Origin: Lachnospiraceae bacterium
GTDB lineage: Bacteria; Bacillota; Clostridia; Lachnospirales; Lachnospiraceae
Length of the DNA: 14,564 nt
NCBI GenBank assembly: GCA_017476305.1
Contig: JAFVAA010000633.1
Coordinates: 1-14,564, forward strand
Reading direction: 5' to 3'
The notes below the pieces were generated by a model that was not told where the DNA came from, searched no databases, and saw nothing but the letters and a program-made list of their open reading frames with translations. Made by a program: the position numbers and the translations under genes. Below are positions 12,662 through 14,564 of the stretch, in pieces; position 1 is the stretch's first letter, and each line of letters starts with the position of its first letter.

Positions 12662-13450
12662 TTAAAAAAGTGGATAAAAGCATTTTCCGAACCGTCCTTC
12701 GAACTGCTTTAGATAGTCCATAATCTTATCATACTGTGCCTCATCCTCTATGGGAATCTTCCATTCTATCCCTGACTGCCCCGCCTTTTTGCAGTAAATC
12801 CCGTCCTTATCATAAAAGGTATAGTAAACCGTATCCTTTTTCTGCTTCTCCTCTGAAGGATAAACCGCCTTTGTATAGGTCAGTAGAAGCATATCCGGAG
12901 TTTTGGCAAAGCGATCCGCCTCCGGCTTTTTCTCCTCCTCTGCCACCTCCGCAAGCATTTCCTCTAAAATAGTGGTTTCCTTCTCTCCCTTTTCTTCTGC
13001 AGCAGACCTTCCGGATGTCCGCATTTTGGAACCAGATTTTCTAATATCAGATTCTCTTGCATTCTTTTCCATCGATTCCGTGAGCTTTCGCTCTACTGCA
13101 TCAAATCTCCGAATCAGACGTTTCCACTCATTTTCCGTATAGGAACCGGCACCGGTCTGAATGCCCGGACCATGATAACCGGTTTCCACCCGTTCCCTCG
13201 TTTCTACTGCAAATTCTGCCACCAGACGGGAAAAAGTATCCCGCAGATTTTCTTTTTTCTCCCTCTGATGCTCTTTAAAAATATTCACAAATTCGCCATC
13301 TACTTTTTTCTCATTTTTTTCCTCTGTTTCCCTTCCTTCCCCCGGAACCGGAAACAAAAGCTCATTCTTTTCACTTTGTCTATAGCTGTTTTGATATGCT
13401 CTTTTATAGAACGTATGCTTTTCTTTAGAAAGTGCGCCCACTAAACTCAC
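12662..13450 (-). CDS. Unnamed Lachnospiraceae-type protein, paralogue of the broken gene at 8319-7714
   Basis: A 262-residue hydrophilic protein with many Lys and Glu. GTG 13450 is taken as the start because AAGGAGG lies 9 nt upstream, although the frame is open to TTG 13564. Features: a basic N-terminus (HTFYKRAYQNSYRQ), IQTGAGSYTENEWKRLIRRFDAVERKL, a charged stretch, ILEEMLAEVAEEE, then a conserved core PDMLLLTYTKAVYPS and DTVYYTFYDKDGIYCKKAG shared with the pseudogene. No signal peptide or membrane segment is seen. The last 15 residues (FEGRFGKCFYPLF) look foreign to the family, while the +1 frame over the same bases reads protein-like into the next gene, so the C-terminus is probably frameshifted. 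Function unknown. Confidence 0.65.
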   Translation of the reverse strand: MSLVGALSKEKHTFYKRAYQNSYRQSEKNELLFPVPGEGRETEEKNEKKVDGEFVNIFKEHQREKKENLRDTFSRLVAEFAVETRERVETGYHGPGIQTGAGSYTENEWKRLIRRFDAVERKLTESMEKNARESDIRKSGSKMRTSGRSAAEEKGEKETTILEEMLAEVAEEEKKPEADRFAKTPDMLLLTYTKAVYPSEEKQKKDTVYYTFYDKDGIYCKKAGQSGIEWKIPIEDEAQYDKIMDYLKQFEGRFGKCFYPLF

Positions 13451-13759
13451 AAGCCTCATCCTCCTTTTCACATAAAACCCTTCAAGCTGTCCCACTCCCT
13501 GTTTCCTCTCCTCCCACATAATATATCTTCCAATTTTTTTTAAAACATAACCCTTTTTGTCCAAAATGACATAATCCTTGCTTATTTGTCACTCTATTTC
13601 CACCACCTTAATCCCATATGTCAGCTGTTTCCGTTAGCGAATATAATTTTCATAATTGGTGAATTTAACTCCTATTCATTTTCACCAGACTATGGTATAA
13701 TACCTATACAGAAAGCAAATATTCTGACAATGCAATGATGATGAACAGGAGGGCTTTTT
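13451..13759. other. Divergent intergenic region before the Uma2 gene
   Basis: About 310 bp between the divergent starts at 13450 (minus) and 13760 (plus). Its right half holds the Uma2 promoter and a short inverted repeat. The left part is an open continuation of the minus-strand frame up to 13564 and contains TGACA...TGTCA spaced by 15 nt (13568-13592). No convincing minus-strand promoter or RNA gene was seen. Confidence 0.5.
13657..13701 (+). promoter_or_regulatory. Extended -10 promoter of the Uma2 gene with a flanking 7-bp inverted repeat
   Basis: TGGTATAAT (TATAAT at 13696-13701) is a consensus extended -10; the -35 at 17 nt is weak (TATTCA), which extended promoters tolerate. TGGTGAA (13657-13663) and TTCACCA (13681-13687) bracket the -35 area and could be an operator, though 7 bp is near chance level. 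Confidence 0.5.
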
Positions 13760-14320
13760 ATGGATGCTTTGAAACCAGAATCTCCTTTCACAGAGGAAGA
13801 TTTTTACAATATGCCCGGGGATGCCCATGCCGAGCTGATAGATGGGGAACTTTTCGCTATGGCTCCCCCATCGCGAATCCACCAGGGCATATCAAGGGCT
13901 TTGGTCGTTAGCATAGATAATTATATCAAATCAAAGAATGGGAACTGCCGTGTCTATAGTGCTCCCTTTGCCGTAAAGCTAAGTGAAGATGCAGAAAACA
14001 TCGTAGAGCCGGACATTTCCGTAATCTGCGATGAAAATAAACTCACAGACCGGGGTTGCACCGGCGCACCGGATTTAATCATCGAGATTGCTTCCCCGAA
14101 CAATTACAGGCACGATTATGTCCGGAAATTAAAACTTTACGATGACGCAGGCGTACGGGAATACTGGATTGTCAATCCCCTTGAAAAAAATATCGTAGTC
14201 TATTTTTTAGAAAAAGATAATTTTAGGATGACGACCTACCGTTTTACTGATGTCATCCCCGTTTCCATTTATGAGGACTTTTCCATTGATTTTGCGAAAA
14301 TCATATCAGGGGAGCTGTAG
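13760..14320 (+). CDS. Uma2-family (DUF820) restriction-endonuclease-fold protein
   Basis: A 186-residue PD-(D/E)XK-fold protein. Family blocks are in order: PGDAHAELIDGELFAM (19-34), IHQGISRAL (40-48), NIVEPDISVICDENK (80-94, active-site Asp85), PDLIIEIASPNN (104-115, Glu109), and VRKLKLYDDAGVREYWIV (121-138, with Lys123/Lys125). Length is typical. Start ATG 13760 has AGGAGG 7 nt upstream and a good promoter. The biological role of Uma2 proteins is unclear; they are often multicopy and near mobile DNA, and some are linked to defence or transposition. It is the only convincing plus-strand gene in the window apart from the IS66 remnant, and its stop codon lies inside its own terminator hairpin. 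Confidence 0.88.
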   Translation: MDALKPESPFTEEDFYNMPGDAHAELIDGELFAMAPPSRIHQGISRALVVSIDNYIKSKNGNCRVYSAPFAVKLSEDAENIVEPDISVICDENKLTDRGCTGAPDLIIEIASPNNYRHDYVRKLKLYDDAGVREYWIVNPLEKNIVVYFLEKDNFRMTTYRFTDVIPVSIYEDFSIDFAKIISGEL

Positions 14321-14353
14321 TGATATTTCCACACCTGCAGCTCCCCCGCTTTT
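14309..14353 (+). terminator. Terminator overlapping the Uma2 stop codon
   Basis: GGGGAGCTGTAG (14309-14320) pairs with CTGCAGCTCCCC (14335-14346), one wobble, 14-nt loop, followed by CGCTTTTTCT. The first arm includes the last codons and the TAG stop, so a terminating ribosome would cover it. Confidence 0.75.
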
Positions 14354-14362
14354 TCTATTCTT

Positions 14363-14419
14363 TGACACACTATCCTATCGGTGACACATTATCCTATCAG
14401 TGACACACTATCATGTCAG
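14363..14419. repeat. Three 19-bp tandem repeats
   Basis: Units TGACACACTATCCTATCGG (14363-14381), TGACACATTATCCTATCAG (14382-14400) and TGACACACTATCATGTCAG (14401-14419) follow one another without gaps and differ by 2-4 bases. The third contains the stop codon of the minus-strand gene that enters from the right. Multiple short repeats of this length with a TGTGTCA side resemble transposase-binding repeats at ends of some IS elements (IS21 type), an inference only. Confidence 0.75.
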
Positions 14420-14564
14420 TTTCCGGCGATAATATCTATGATTTCCTCTGCCCTTTCCGTCCCCGCCCTCGAATACTTGGCGAACATCTGATACATCACC
14501 TGATTTGTCGCAAAATATATCGTCTGGTAATCCATAATTTCTCCGTTTGGTGACTTATTCTTTA
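14416..14564 (-). CDS. 3' end of an unnamed minus-strand gene (partial)
   Basis: A frame open from the window edge to TGA at 14418-14416. The visible C-terminal end includes MDYQTIYFATNQVMYQMFAK and then YSRAGTERAEEIIDIIAGN. It could be only a tail, or a short protein starting at the ATG at 14534, though no ribosome site is visible there (CACCAAACGGAGAAATT gives a weak GGAG). I do not recognise it. Its stop lies within the third 19-bp repeat, and it converges with the Uma2 gene, so the Uma2 terminator may protect against read-through. Confidence 0.5.
   Translation of the reverse strand, partial: KNKSPNGEIMDYQTIYFATNQVMYQMFAKYSRAGTERAEEIIDIIAGN

Noticed and set aside
14363..14419. CRISPR array
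   Set aside because: The 19-bp units are contiguous, with no unique spacers, and no cas gene is present.

Overview
The window looks like a piece of a low-GC Firmicutes chromosome, most likely a gut Lachnospiraceae or related Clostridia. The evidence is A/T-rich intergenic DNA, strong AGGAGG ribosome binding sites, TTGACA/TATAAT promoters with TGn extensions, and protein families typical of that group: an IS66-type TnpA, DUF6088/AbiE proteins, a SigV/RsiV pair and Uma2. No species can be named from sequence alone. Almost every gene lies on the minus strand.

Region 1 (about 1-5,500) is a compact acyl- or aminoacyl-carrier module. In transcription order it holds a stand-alone condensation-domain protein (3454-2054), an acyl carrier protein (1980-1741) and an AMP-forming ligase (1670-87), closed by a strong terminator at 6-51. 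Upstream, on the same strand, are an alpha/beta hydrolase with an N-terminal membrane anchor (4696-3722) and an Sfp-type phosphopantetheinyl transferase (5488-4784). By family knowledge the transferase would arm the carrier protein, the ligase would load it, and the condensation protein would release or join the loaded group. The product is unknown. A GH13 alpha-amylase-family enzyme (6882-5566) precedes them with its own promoter.

Region 2 (about 6,950-8,400) holds a small PBECR-like (phage-type RNase-like) gene with a TTG start. Its 3' end is overlapped by a convergent, very well formed promoter-hairpin-T-tract unit on the plus strand. This predicts a roughly 65-nt RNA antisense to the gene's tail, a layout like type I toxin-antitoxin loci. 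Upstream of it lies a broken paralogue of the gene at 13450-12662.

Region 3 (about 8,420-10,350) is a graveyard of mobile and defence genes: a truncated IS66 left end with tnpA, a 41-residue membrane peptide, a coding-like fragment, a chimera of AbiEii remnants and an ISP/Mrr-type restriction endonuclease piece, and an AbiEi (DUF6088) gene with an early frameshift.

Region 4 (about 10,378-11,885) is an intact ECF sigma factor and RsiV-type anti-sigma operon with a recognisable autoregulatory ECF promoter. Region 5 (11,986-13,450) has two unnamed proteins; one carries six copies of an 18-bp (hexapeptide) tandem repeat, and both show signs of frameshifts near their 3' ends. Region 6 (13,657-14,564) has a Uma2 endonuclease-fold gene on the plus strand, its terminator, three 19-bp tandem repeats, and the 3' end of a minus-strand gene that leaves the window.
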